A stretch of 64,000 nucleotides of DNA from Jeongeupia chitinilytica (GCF_014652315.1 NZ_BMYO01000003.1:412-64411), one strand, 5' to 3'; shown: positions 1 through 7,600, counted from the stretch's first letter. Notes: a model not told the origin generated them from the sequence alone. Numbers and translations: made by a program.

Positions 1-426
1 GGAGTAGCCCCCATTTAGCGTAAGCAAACCGGTCGTGCGATCAATTTTGACTTTCGGCTTGTTCAGGAAATTCAGCGCCAGGACGCCGGTGATTTCCTTT
101 TCACCCACGAAGGGCTGATCCATCGTGAGCCATCCTTCGTGCGCGTTGTTGAGGCCCGGCAACATTTCCTGCGGGATCTGAAAGCGCACTGCGTTGCCGT
201 TGATTTCAACGGTTGCAGCACCGCTGAAGGTGCGATGGCCCGAGGTGTTCGTTACCGTCATCTTGGAGTGGTCGTTGCCCTTGCCGCCGAGCTCGGTACC
301 GACAGAACTCTGGTTTTCAGTGACGGTACCAGAGCCTTGGCATAGCAAGCGGACAGTACTGTCTGCGAGGCTGGCTTGGGCGGCAAGAAGGGCAAAGGCA
401 GATAGAACAACGGGGGCGAATTTCAT
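1..426 (-). CDS. secreted protein of unknown function, 3' end beyond window
   Basis: An open frame reads leftward from an ATG at 424-426 and runs off the window without a stop, so the C-terminus is missing. The first 20 or so residues look like a Sec signal peptide (MKFAPVVLSAFALLAAQASLA), so the product is probably periplasmic or exported. The rest is polar, with repeated short beta-strand-like stretches (for example FSGAATVEINGNAVRFQIP). I recognise no family. It lies outside the leftmost att copy, so it is either host chromosome or part of a further element to the left. Confidence 0.6.
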   Translation of the reverse strand, partial: MKFAPVVLSAFALLAAQASLADSTVRLLCQGSGTVTENQSSVGTELGGKGNDHSKMTVTNTSGHRTFSGAATVEINGNAVRFQIPQEMLPGLNNAHEGWLTMDQPFVGEKEITGVLALNFLNKPKVKIDRTTGLLTLNGGYS

Positions 427-707
427 CTGAACACCGGTCTCTGTCGAATGGATGGTGTCCATTATTGAACAAGAGCGGGATGATGAAAGGGCAATAAATA
501 CCGCGATGGCATAAAGTCAGCGGCAGTCATCTCTGTCGGACCGGATGGGCGCGCGCAGGATCTTGAGTGTTCGGGGAGGGGGCTGAGGTGCCCTTGGTGC
601 GTCAGCTTTCCGGGGAGTTATTGGTGCGCTGGACTATTTGAATAACCCAGTTACCGTTCTATCACCCGACGGGCTGTGTTGGATGGCCCGGAAAGCCTTG
701 CAAAAAC
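427..707. other. non-coding stretch resembling a prophage right end
   Basis: No convincing gene is present. The stretch carries TGAATAACCCA at about 639-649 and AGCCTTGCAAAA just before the att copy. Both elements resemble the sequence before the tRNA-proximal att copy at 50591, where TTGAATTACCCA occurs twice and AGCCTTGCAAAA recurs. It therefore looks like integrase arm-site DNA of a P2-like right end rather than ordinary host sequence. Confidence 0.45.
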
Positions 708-753
708 AGGTGGCGGAGAGACGAGGATTCGAACCCCGGATAGGCTATTAACC
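708..753. repeat. att copy 1 (3' fragment of tRNA-Ser)
   Basis: A 46-bp direct repeat of the tRNA-Ser 3' end, running from AGGTGGCGGAGAGAC to GGCTATTAACC. It differs from the copies at 9442 and 50591 by one base (GACGAGG instead of GACGGGG). It lacks the acceptor 5' strand, D arm and anticodon arm, so it is not a tRNA gene. It marks the left boundary of the first integrated element. Confidence 0.9.
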
Positions 754-910
754 AGATAAATATTCTTATAATAATCCAGTAAAAACAAAGTGTTGGGTCG
801 TCTGGCTTGGGTCTTTCGGATGTGGCGCGAAAGCTCATAAGTCATTGATTTTACAGATGGTGAGTATTTGCCAGTGACCCGGTTAAGGGGGGCGCTGCTG
901 GGGCATAAGT

Positions 911-970
911 GGCTAACGCTGGAGATAAGCGGTGCGCAGAAGGCGCATCAGCTGGAGCCGCGGGTTAGGC
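911..970 (-). repeat. attC-like recombination site (terminal)
   Basis: On the minus strand the site begins GCCTAAC and ends GTTAGCC about 60 bp later, with an internal inverted pair TGCGC/GCGCA. The first core fits the RYYYAAC consensus and the second differs from GTTRRRY at one base. It follows the membrane-protein cassette at 991-1359 and is the last recognisable site of the array. Confidence 0.6.
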
Positions 971-990
971 CATTTTTCGAAGCGCATGCT

Positions 991-1359
991 CTATCGCTTA
1001 AACCAATGCTTCGGATATCGACCGCGCTGGGCATAAAACTTCACGTCTTGAACAGTCATAGCGCCGAACCAGCGCATAGGGAAAGTAGATAACCAAGCAA
1101 CGGCCATTCCGCTAACGTAGACAACAAGCGGAACGCTAAGAAGGGTAAGCGCGACCCAGACCACGCCGTTCGCCGATCCTTGAATCCGGGCGTTCCACGA
1201 CAAGCCTAGCCATGATGCAAGTAGAGTTGCAACGAACATCATCATCAGCAGAGAAGTGGCCAGGGCGAGGAGACCGACAGCACTGGTCATCCAGTAGTAC
1301 TTGCGCTGCAGACTGGAAGTCGCCTGCGCGTTTGCGAGCAGTTCTCGGATGATTTCCAT
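991..1359 (-). CDS. cassette-encoded small membrane protein
   Basis: 122 residues if the ATG at 1357-1359 is used (MEIIRELLANA). The longer reading frame from 1410 would start upstream inside the preceding attC site and is less likely. There are two clear hydrophobic segments, about residues 26-51 and 66-90, followed by a basic, aromatic C-terminus (YAQRGRYPKHWFKR). I recognise no named family. It is the seventh cassette counting in the direction of reading and ends 20 bp before a terminal attC-like site. Confidence 0.65.
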   Translation of the reverse strand: MEIIRELLANAQATSSLQRKYYWMTSAVGLLALATSLLMMMFVATLLASWLGLSWNARIQGSANGVVWVALTLLSVPLVVYVSGMAVAWLSTFPMRWFGAMTVQDVKFYAQRGRYPKHWFKR

Positions 1360-1382
1360 GTTGGGGTGAAGAGCTCGAATGA

Positions 1383-1481
1383 GCCTAACGTAGCTATGGC
1401 CGGCGACCAAAAATGGGTGCGTAGAGAGCGTAGTGACCGAGCCGACGCCCTTGGGCTTCCGTGCCGATTGACTTGTTAGAC
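1383..1481 (-). repeat. attC-like site, long form
   Basis: On the minus strand it opens with GTCTAAC and closes with GTTAGGC, both matching the integron core consensus, 99 bp apart. Its opening core contains the stop codon of the gene at 1476-1766, the usual tight gene-attC arrangement of cassettes. Confidence 0.7.
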
Positions 1482-1766
1482 GGCTCTTCGAACCAGTCGC
1501 GCATGATCGGTGTACGTGAACGTGAGGATGGCTTCGCCATCCGCTTGCACCTGAAGTTTGCAGTCAGCGACGCGGCCGGTCGAGCACCAAAGAGCCCGAA
1601 AGCACAGATAGTCGCCCGAAACTGACACTTCACTCACATTGGCCGTTTCGCCATCGCTCGGATCCCGGGCCGAGACCACCAGCGCACCTCCGCGCTCGTC
1701 AACGGTGTACTCCACCTCCGCGGTGTATTCGTCTGGACCAACCCACGTGCCGATGAAGCGGTTCAT
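1476..1766 (-). CDS. cassette-encoded 96-residue beta-rich protein
   Basis: 96 residues starting MNRFIGTWVGPDEYTAEVEY. The W-x-G start and alternating hydrophobic/polar strands resemble small lipocalin-like beta-barrel proteins, but this is only a pattern impression. Four cysteines lie in the second half (YLCFRALWCSTG, VADCKL). The TAA stop lies within the attC core at 1475-1481 and the start is 11 bp after the preceding attC. No signal peptide is seen. Function unknown. Confidence 0.65.
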   Translation of the reverse strand: MNRFIGTWVGPDEYTAEVEYTVDERGGALVVSARDPSDGETANVSEVSVSGDYLCFRALWCSTGRVADCKLQVQADGEAILTFTYTDHARLVRRAV

Positions 1767-1776
1767 AGCACCTGCC

Positions 1777-1836
1777 GTCTAACGTTTGAAGAGACGGGCC
1801 GGCTTTAGCCGGTCCCGGTTGACTGAAGTGTTAGGC
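1777..1836 (-). repeat. attC-like site
   Basis: A 60-bp site. On the minus strand it opens with GCCTAAC and closes with GTTAGAC, both fitting RYYYAAC/GTTRRRY. The centre holds GGACCGGCTAAAGCCGG, an inverted pair that would form the folded single-strand stem. It is close in sequence to the sites at 3461, 4096 and 4405. Confidence 0.85.
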
Positions 1837-2589
1837 TCTCACCTTTGGGCGGTACGCAACAATATTCACTACGCCCTTTCCTTTGAACTTGGTCATTTCG
1901 AATAAATCGATTTTTGCAATTAAATCAGGTACTTTTGTTGCGCCGTAAGTTCTGGGGTCAAAATCTGGCTTTACGCGTTTCAACAGCCCGCCGACTGGAG
2001 CGACGTTAGCCCAGTCATTGCCGTCATCTTCTTTATATTGCTGCCACCCAGAGAGTAAAATTTCGACAATTTCTTGAGGGATTACTTCTGTTTCTTGTTG
2101 TTGTAACGACTCGCCTTGCTGCGGGGCTACTTGTACAACTCCTACATCATCAAGATTTTCTACAAAAATGAAATCGTCACATGAATTTCTGAATGATAGA
2201 GGTGTTTTTTTCTCGCCAACACCAAAAACATAAATCTCAGATTCTCTTAGGCGCGATGCGAGTTTTGTAAAGTCACTGTCCGAAGAAACTATAGCAAATG
2301 CATCGTACTTGTCCGTGTAAAGCAAATCCATTGCGTCAATAATCAGGGAAGAGTCTGTAGAGTTCTTTCCTGTTGTGTAGGCGAACTGCTGAATTGGCTG
2401 AATGGCCATTTCATTTAGTACTGTCTTCCAGTTCTTCAGATACTCACTTGACCAATCGCCGTATGCTCTCTTTGTGATTATGTGCCCGTGCTTAGATATT
2501 TCATTAAAAATTAATCTAACTTTTGAATGCTGTGCATTGTCGGAATCTAATAGAACGGCAATTTTTTTCTGATCAGTTAAGTCTTTCAT
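1831..2589 (-). CDS. NYN-domain (PIN-like) protein with C-terminal LOTUS/OST-HTH domain
   Basis: 252 residues. The N-terminal half is an NYN/LabA-like ribonuclease fold: KIAVLLDSDNAQ near residues 9-20 supplies the first acidic pair, and AFAIVSSDSDFTKLA near 97-111 the second acidic cluster. The C-terminal part (about 170-245), with VGGLLKRVKPDFDPRTYG and later ALF-like strands, matches the OST-HTH/LOTUS domain that often follows NYN domains. Such proteins are predicted RNases acting on RNA. The gene is AT-rich compared with the phage, and its stop codon overlaps the following attC, so it is a classical cassette. Confidence 0.85.
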   Translation of the reverse strand: MKDLTDQKKIAVLLDSDNAQHSKVRLIFNEISKHGHIITKRAYGDWSSEYLKNWKTVLNEMAIQPIQQFAYTTGKNSTDSSLIIDAMDLLYTDKYDAFAIVSSDSDFTKLASRLRESEIYVFGVGEKKTPLSFRNSCDDFIFVENLDDVGVVQVAPQQGESLQQQETEVIPQEIVEILLSGWQQYKEDDGNDWANVAPVGGLLKRVKPDFDPRTYGATKVPDLIAKIDLFEMTKFKGKGVVNIVAYRPKVRA

Positions 2590-2603
2590 ATGCAGTTCCT
2601 TGT

Positions 2604-2664
2604 GCCTGACGCTTGAAGTTAGTGGCCAGTTTTAAGCCGGTCCCGGTTGGTTTAAGTATGAGGC
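2604..2664 (-). repeat. degenerate attC-like site
   Basis: Aligned by eye with the other sites: it shares CGCTTGAAG, TAAGCCGGTCCCGGTT and a final AGGC, but the outer cores are altered (GCCTGAC where GCCTAAC is expected; GTATGAGGC at the other end). It probably recombines poorly or not at all. Confidence 0.6.
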
Positions 2665-2745
2665 GCTGCTGCGCGTGCTAGGACGATCAACTAATATCTT
2701 GATCTTTACACATGTGACGATGCGGATTGCGTGCGATGTGCTTGA

Positions 2746-3450
2746 TCAGGCGTCAGCGAGCGCATTAGCGAAATCAGGCCAGAAAGTGACGGCTGCTTCG
2801 ACGTACCGACGCAGGTCTGTTTCACGTAGAAATATGTCGTCACCGGAGAGCGGCGAATAAATGCGCGGTCGATAGTAGAGATTTGGGAAGTCGAATTTTT
2901 CGAGAGCGGGAGGCTTGAGCAAGGCGGGGTACTGCGTCTTGACGATCTCTGCCGACGTGCCATCAGCGTGCTTGACTGTGTTCGCGACATGTTTGAGTTC
3001 ATCAATGATTGCCCAACTCGGCAGAGCCTTCAGTTCAACGCCCTTCAATGAAAGGCGCTCTTTTAGGACATTGATGGAAAGCAACTTCGGCTCATGTTCT
3101 TCGGTGGGATGAAGTACTTCCCGGCGATGGAATGCGAGCAGTTGCTGTTCCCAAGTGTGATAAAGGATTGGGGCAAATGCATTCAACAGGGTTTGACGCA
3201 CGGCGCACATCCCTAAGTAGTGCTCTAGTGCTTCTTCGTGTGCCATCTCCGCTGGCCACGCAGGATCGCAGTCCTCGTCTGCGGGCATCTGATTAAAACG
3301 ATCAAATGCTACCTCCTGTACACGATCGGCTTCCGCCGCCAGATCACCTAACGAGGGCAACAGGCGCTCTTCGAGAGTCTGATGGAGCCGCCGAAGATGC
3401 GGGATGAAAGCTTGTTGGAAGTGGCGGGCCCAAAACTGGTGGTTGTGCAT
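2746..3450 (-). CDS. cassette-encoded 234-residue protein, possibly HEPN-like
   Basis: 234 residues, mostly helical, no signal peptide or membrane segment. Around residues 150-165 it contains ELKHVANTVKHADG, which looks like the late helix of HEPN-type proteins, where a conserved basic/His motif carries RNase activity. That is a resemblance only, not an assignment. The gap of about 80 bp to the degenerate attC at 2604-2664 is unusually long for a cassette and may include a decayed tail. It starts 10 bp from the attC at 3461. Confidence 0.65.
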   Translation of the reverse strand: MHNHQFWARHFQQAFIPHLRRLHQTLEERLLPSLGDLAAEADRVQEVAFDRFNQMPADEDCDPAWPAEMAHEEALEHYLGMCAVRQTLLNAFAPILYHTWEQQLLAFHRREVLHPTEEHEPKLLSINVLKERLSLKGVELKALPSWAIIDELKHVANTVKHADGTSAEIVKTQYPALLKPPALEKFDFPNLYYRPRIYSPLSGDDIFLRETDLRRYVEAAVTFWPDFANALADA

Positions 3451-3460
3451 GGCTTTCGAT

Positions 3461-3521
3461 GCCTAACGTTTGAGTTAACGAGCCGGATTTAGCCGGTCCC
3501 GGCCTAACTAAGCTGTTAAGC
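3461..3521 (-). repeat. attC-like site
   Basis: 61 bp. Minus-strand cores GCTTAAC (opening) and GTTAGGC (closing) both match consensus. The interior GGGACCGGCTAAATCCGG gives the central stem. It separates the 234-residue gene from the 186-residue membrane protein gene. Confidence 0.85.
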
Positions 3522-3527
3522 GTATAA

Positions 3528-4088
3528 CTAATGCGCTAACGACCATAATGTAATAAATATCCAGTAAAGCGCTGTGGAGGCACCAAGAAAAATAAGTGAC
3601 CACAAGGCAAAGGCTTGAATTTTGGGAACAGGGGGGCTGGGAACGATATTGATATATCTGGCGCTAGCCTCATCTGACTTGCAATATGCGTTTATTTGAC
3701 TGTGCGTGATTGGTGGAGCGTATAAGTATGAAATATTAATTTGCTCGTCTGGAACTAAAGTCGGTATTAGTATTTCTGCAGTCCCATTGCTACCATTTTT
3801 TAATTCATGATCTAGCTGGGGGTAAAGTTGATAACTTGCTGGTAAATGGTTGTGGCCAATTCGCACATTGTGCGCAGTCTTCTTGCCGGCATTTCGCACT
3901 ACAATGCTGTGCGTATTTATAATATGGGTGGTGTTTTCATGGATTAAAGGAATGGCCGAGGCGTGTACAAGATAAGTTATTAATTTGGGCCTTTCTTCAA
4001 GATATTTTTTAATCACAAACCCAATAATGGCCGTCAATATCGGGGCCAGAATTTTAACAATAACATCTAAATTCATGCTCGAATCCAT
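3528..4088 (-). CDS. cassette-encoded membrane-anchored protein
   Basis: 186 residues. One hydrophobic segment near the N-terminus (about 8-28, VIVKILAPILTAIIGFVIKK) and one at the C-terminus (about 160-182, AFALWSLIFLGASTALYWIF) bracket a soluble middle of beta character. The middle begins THSIVVRNAGKKTAHNVRIGH, a pattern seen in many small proteins with an immunoglobulin-like fold. The gene is AT-rich. No specific family or function is recognised. Confidence 0.65.
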   Translation of the reverse strand: MDSSMNLDVIVKILAPILTAIIGFVIKKYLEERPKLITYLVHASAIPLIHENTTHIINTHSIVVRNAGKKTAHNVRIGHNHLPASYQLYPQLDHELKNGSNGTAEILIPTLVPDEQINISYLYAPPITHSQINAYCKSDEASARYINIVPSPPVPKIQAFALWSLIFLGASTALYWIFITLWSLAH

Positions 4089-4095
4089 GTGACGC

Positions 4096-4154
4096 GCCTA
4101 ACGTTTGAAACAACGGCCGGCTTTGGTTGGCCCCGGTTGAGTGACGGGTCGGTG
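4096..4154 (-). repeat. attC-like site, one core degenerate
   Basis: The closing core on the minus strand is GTTAGGC (plus strand GCCTAAC at 4096-4102), and the interior GGGGCCAACCAAAGCCGG is recognisably the same family. The opening core is poor (GTCGGTG on the plus strand), so its activity is doubtful. Confidence 0.65.
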
Positions 4155-4155
4155 T

Positions 4156-4389
4156 TTACGAAAATAGATTTTCTGCAAATTCGGGACGGAAATATTCATT
4201 GCTGTTTTTCTTTGTTGTTTTTAACATTCGCATGGCGATGTCATAACGGTCATAATTCTTAACTCGATGAGTTTCCGAGAAATGTGATTCAGGGAAGAAA
4301 ACATCACATTCAGCGCAATAATAGCGAGCGGCATCAGACTCACTTTGATCGCCGTGAATGTAGTAACGCTGCTTTTGAGGGGGCGCCAT
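4156..4389 (-). CDS. cassette-encoded 77-residue protein with Cys/His pair
   Basis: 77 residues. YYCAECDVFFPESHFSETH (about 23-41) has two cysteines and two histidines spaced like a small zinc-binding site. The second half (DRYDIAMRMLKTTKKNSNEYF) is basic and helical. No family name is recognised. It starts 15 bp from the following site (4405-4464) and its stop abuts the attC at 4096-4154. Confidence 0.6.
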   Translation of the reverse strand: MAPPQKQRYYIHGDQSESDAARYYCAECDVFFPESHFSETHRVKNYDRYDIAMRMLKTTKKNSNEYFRPEFAENLFS

Positions 4390-4404
4390 AAGCTTGCTCT
4401 TGAA

Positions 4405-4464
4405 CGTTAGCGTTTGTGATAACGGGCCGATATTAGCTGGTCCCGGTTGCTTGAAGTGTTAAGT
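4405..4464 (-). repeat. attC-like site, one core degenerate
   Basis: The opening core on the minus strand is ACTTAAC (plus GTTAAGT at 4458-4464), a consensus match; the closing core is GCTAACG, two changes from GTTRRRY. The interior GGGACCAGCTAATATCGG keeps the family stem. Confidence 0.6.
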
Positions 4465-4489
4465 ATCGACTGCTGTATTTGTAATGCCT

Positions 4490-4906
4490 TCAATTTTTGG
4501 TGAAATACCAAACTATCAAGCTTGATGCTATACCAGTAAGCAGGCCGACTACGATACCTTCCAAAAGCCCGCGCCCACGGCCTTTTGCAGATGCTCGTGC
4601 CAGCATGCGAGCAAAGGCTTCCTCTGGAACTTTTATCAAATCTTCTGCTGCAGCCCGATCCTCTCGAAGTCGCGCGATCTCAAATTGCAATTGATCTGAC
4701 TCTTTCTTCGATTTAGTTGCACTTTCCCGCAGCTCACCTACAGCAGCGACTGCTGCGTGAAGATCTGCTTGTATCTCTGCTAGTTTTTTTATTCGCTCAT
4801 CGGCACTAGGTTCAGCTTTGAAGATTCGAGCGAATCCATCGAGCCCATACATCCGTAAGAGTTCTTGCGCGAGTTTTGAAGTTATGACTTCGATGGAGAG
4901 TGACAA
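4490..4906 (-). CDS. cassette-encoded coiled-coil protein with C-terminal membrane anchor
   Basis: 138 residues. A long heptad-rich coiled coil (about 35-100, with AVAAVGELRESATKSKKE and EIARLREDRAAAED) is followed by a glycine/arginine-rich turn and one C-terminal membrane segment (IVVGLLTGIASSLIVWYF). It would sit as a tail-anchored rod in the inner membrane. It is the first cassette in reading direction. The sequence just upstream, GCCTAGC at 4922-4928, is one base off a core site. Confidence 0.65.
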   Translation of the reverse strand: MSLSIEVITSKLAQELLRMYGLDGFARIFKAEPSADERIKKLAEIQADLHAAVAAVGELRESATKSKKESDQLQFEIARLREDRAAAEDLIKVPEEAFARMLARASAKGRGRGLLEGIVVGLLTGIASSLIVWYFTKN

Positions 4907-4921
4907 GATGGCTTCCTTAAT

Positions 4922-5366
4922 GCCTAGCGTTGTTTACATGCCATGGTACATATAGAAATATTGCGACATCTGTCGGATAACACGGCCGACAGTCGTCTTT
5001 TCAAGTGTTCTTTGTGGCTGCAATGTTCTGTACTTTCCAGCATAAATGCACTCTGCAGGGAGACTGGCAATGTTATTGGACATGTCGGATAACCCTGCAA
5101 ATACACCACGACCAGGTTTGCTGTAGCAGGTGTCGGACTGCCTGCGCTACCGTCCTTGCAACCTGGTACCTGAAAAAGCTTACATCCGTATGGTAAAATA
5201 CTTTATCAGATTTAATGGTGTACGCAATCTGCATGTAACTGGGCGACAGGAGGTGTGTTTTCTGACTCATCGGGCTGTAGGGCGGGGCGTACTGGTGTCG
5301 ATGCCATGCCGAGCGCTGTCGGTGTTGCTGAAGCAGTCAGAGATGGTGCCTGCCGGCGCATGCGAT
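4922..5366. other. non-coding stretch upstream of the cassette array
   Basis: This is where an attI site and a divergent integron integrase would lie; no intI-like gene is visible. It contains TGTCGGATAAC at 4971-4981 and again at 5083-5093, the first inside an inverted pair CTGTCGG/CCGACAG (4970-4992), the second inside an imperfect 22-bp palindrome (5072-5093). These may be protein-binding or recombination sites. Short frames here lack coding character. Confidence 0.5.
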
Positions 5367-6470
5367 TCAGTCCTTGCGTTCCAGCGGTGAAACGCGCTCT
5401 GCTTTTCTGCGATAGATGCGCTTTGTCGTATCGATGCTGGTGTGCGAAAGCAGGGCTCTGGCGTGATCGACGGTTTCAGCGTCGCTGGCGACCTTGGCCC
5501 GAATGTCGTGCTCGTTGAACCGAACTGTCACTTCCGTTTCGGACATGACGCGATCCATGAAACCGCGCCACAGGGAGTCCCAGCCACCGGCGCGGCCGGT
5601 TTGTTCATTGACGTAGCACTCGCCGCGGCGATTGCAGAACAACCAAGGCGACCTGGCATTCGGCCGTGCAGCAATGGCATCCAGTACGACGGCACGCAGG
5701 GTCTCGGTCCAAAGATAAAGTGTTCGCTTGCCGGTGCTCTTGGCTGTCTTGTGCCGTTTGATCTCGATGCCCTCCGCATTGAAGTCGGGCAGAGGTAAAC
5801 GTAGCAAGTCACCGCGTGCCATGCCGGTCAGCAGCTTCAGGCGAATGTAGGCTTGCGCGGCCAGCACGCTGCCTTTTTTCCGCTTGCTCTTGATCGACAG
5901 GCAGGCTTCGATTTCCCAGTCCTCGACATAGCGATCCCGGGGCTTCTCGCCGGCGAGACGAACCTCGCGCGCGAAGGGGTGGCGCTTCATGAAGCCCCAT
6001 TGAACGGCCATGGTGAAGGCGTGCGACAGGACTTCAATCTCTCGCATCGCGGCTGTCCTGGCTTTGACTTTCAGGGGCTGGCCGTCCGCACCCTTGATCG
6101 TCTTGGTTCGTGCGTCGACGTAGGTGTAGATGTGGTGCGGCTCGATTGCAGAAAGCGGCCAGGCGCCGAAGGTTTTACGCAAGCGGTTGATGGCAATCTG
6201 GTTCTGCGTTTGAGTCGTCGTGGCTTTGGTCGGTACGACTTCGAGTGCGTACCGATCGAGCAGCTCGCCTATGTTCGCCGCGGCGTCGAGCGTACCCAGC
6301 CGATCGGCCCAAGTGCGATAGGCTTCGGGCAGGTTGGCGCCCAGGCGGAATCGCTTCTTACCGTCCCAAAGGGCTTCGAGGCCGGGCGGTACACGGTAGA
6401 AGTAGGCGCCGTGGTGGTGCTGCCAGCGGGCAGGCAGCCCCTTGTTTTCTGCGTTGCGCTTCCGGGCCAT
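5367..6470 (-). CDS. int: tyrosine integrase of element 1
   Basis: 367 residues, the same length as the integrase at 11660-12763 and clearly its paralogue throughout. It catalyses site-specific recombination between the phage attP and the tRNA-Ser 3' end. The C-terminal catalytic domain shows the family residues: Arg in GMARGDLLRL, HDIRAKVASD (His-x-x-Arg), LLSHTSIDTTKRIYRRK (His and the nucleophilic Tyr). The start codon overlaps the stop of the DUF4224 gene upstream (TAATG). It looks intact although the rest of the element is decayed. Confidence 0.92.
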   Translation of the reverse strand: MARKRNAENKGLPARWQHHHGAYFYRVPPGLEALWDGKKRFRLGANLPEAYRTWADRLGTLDAAANIGELLDRYALEVVPTKATTTQTQNQIAINRLRKTFGAWPLSAIEPHHIYTYVDARTKTIKGADGQPLKVKARTAAMREIEVLSHAFTMAVQWGFMKRHPFAREVRLAGEKPRDRYVEDWEIEACLSIKSKRKKGSVLAAQAYIRLKLLTGMARGDLLRLPLPDFNAEGIEIKRHKTAKSTGKRTLYLWTETLRAVVLDAIAARPNARSPWLFCNRRGECYVNEQTGRAGGWDSLWRGFMDRVMSETEVTVRFNEHDIRAKVASDAETVDHARALLSHTSIDTTKRIYRRKAERVSPLERKD

Positions 6471-6712
6471 TACAGGGTGCTCCGGTCAATCTGGTAGACC
6501 TTGGCCCTTTGGCCGGGCCGTTCAGCCCCGCCGAGCAAGCGTTCAACGTGCGCACGCAGCACGATGACGCTGCCGTCCGGTCGAATTCGGTGCTCGATGC
6601 CGAGTGATTTCAATACGGTCGCCTGCGAAGTGCGGCGAACCCGGTTTGTAAGTTCTTGCAGTTCGGCCTGGCTGAGAAATAGCTTCGTAGACTCGTTGAT
6701 TGGCGCGCTCAT
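6470..6712 (-). CDS. DUF4224-type small protein paired with the integrase
   Basis: 80 residues from the ATG at 6710-6712; longer frames upstream lack coding character. FLSQAELQELTNRVRRTSQ followed by LGIEHRIRPDGSVIVLRAHVE matches the short DUF4224 family, usually found directly upstream of phage integrases and thought to be a DNA-binding partner, perhaps an excisionase. The element 2 counterpart at 12763-13011 is nearly the same in sequence and position. Confidence 0.8.
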   Translation of the reverse strand: MSAPINESTKLFLSQAELQELTNRVRRTSQATVLKSLGIEHRIRPDGSVIVLRAHVERLLGGAERPGQRAKVYQIDRSTL

Positions 6713-7047
6713 GATGTGCCTCTTTGGTTGTCGGCAAGCCCAGACCTGGCGGCCCAATTCGAAGGGCGCGCTTGTCGGTTGCTGCCGGTGTTGTTCCTCA
6801 GCACTGATGACGGAGAGGCTGCGACGCCCGGGTGCTCCGGGTATCGAATCGCGCTCGCACGATTGGTCGGGGCGGAAGGCCTGATCCGAGCCGGGCCTCC
6901 GTGTTTCGAATGAAAGAACGACTCGCAAAACCTTCCCAAAGGCTTACGTTTTGCGAAGTTGGATGCCACGTATTGACGAGTTCTGCTGTGATTGGTAAGA
7001 AATATGCGCAGCAAACTTACATACACTAAAAAAATACGAGGCAAAAA
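6713..7047. other. non-coding stretch
   Basis: About 335 bp between two divergent genes. I see no supported gene. Overlapping frames on both strands have the composition of shadows. It includes the likely promoter region for the integrase operon and for the small gene at 7048. Confidence 0.4.
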
Positions 7048-7320
7048 ATGGCACGTTATACCGTATCGGCAGACCAGATCCGGGTATGGATTTCCAGAAG
7101 AATCAACGAGCATCCGACTCTTGTTGCCAAAGGTGGGTACGTCAGGGTGCCGCTGCCCTATTGGTGTGATGCGCCACCCAATGAATGCAACTGGCATATT
7201 TCGTACTGGTATGACGTCACCGGGTACGAAGAAATTGTTGCATCCGTGTTGCAAGAGGCTCAGTCGCGATTCTCGCTGGTTGTCAGCCCCAGTGAGAGCG
7301 TCATCCGTATCCACGACTAA
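7048..7320 (+). CDS. small protein of unknown function
   Basis: 90 residues starting MARYTVSADQIRVWISRRIN, with GAGGC 10 bp upstream as a possible ribosome site. It contains tryptophan/tyrosine-rich strands (YWCDAPPNECNWHISYWYD), and a hydrophobic helix near the end. No family is recognised. It lies between the integrase operon and the broken methyltransferase and is the only intact-looking plus-strand gene in element 1. Confidence 0.5.
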   Translation: MARYTVSADQIRVWISRRINEHPTLVAKGGYVRVPLPYWCDAPPNECNWHISYWYDVTGYEEIVASVLQEAQSRFSLVVSPSESVIRIHD

Positions 7321-7398
7321 GGGGTGATAGGCCGGCCCGGGTGGATACGCTTGGGCCGGCTCGCGTAGTTCTGAGGCTGCGCGTGGGTAGGCATGTGT

Positions 7399-7600
7399 TC
7401 ATGCTGCAATCCTCTCAATCTCGAAGTAGGGCAAATGCTGCTGCCGCCACTCGTGGAACTTGGCTGTTGCCAATGGCTTTAAGTCGGTCCACCCGATGGG
7501 TCAGCCCATCAGCCACTCGACCCAGTCCGGGTTCAACTGGCCATCGTCCGAAGCCATGACGGCACGGTCCAGCCTGTCGTTCTCCCGGCTCGCACCGGTC
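7399..7600 (-). pseudogene. C-terminal fragment of phage cytosine methyltransferase
   Basis: On the minus strand the frame reads GQLNPDWVEWLMG, then an in-frame TGA, then PIGWTDLKPLATAKFHEWRQ to a stop at 7399-7401. LNPxWVEWLMGxPxGWTDL is a hallmark of the C-terminus of phage DNA (cytosine-5) methyltransferases; the TGA replaces the expected Trp codon. The N-terminal catalytic part is missing because the sequence switches to umuC near 7600. Both the truncation and the nonsense change mark it as dead. Confidence 0.7.

Noticed and set aside
651..845. ORF on the minus strand containing NSLSGVRILVSPP
   Set aside because: This is the usual translation of a tRNA-Ser 3' end and flanks; it covers an att copy and is not a gene.
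4929..5366. Integron integrase gene (intI) next to the cassette array
   Set aside because: Only short non-coding frames are present. The 5367-6470 gene is a phage-type integrase paired with DUF4224, not IntI.
6709..7314. 201-residue minus-strand ORF
   Set aside because: It overlaps the better supported plus-strand gene at 7048 and the non-coding stretch upstream of DUF4224, with no motif or ribosome site.
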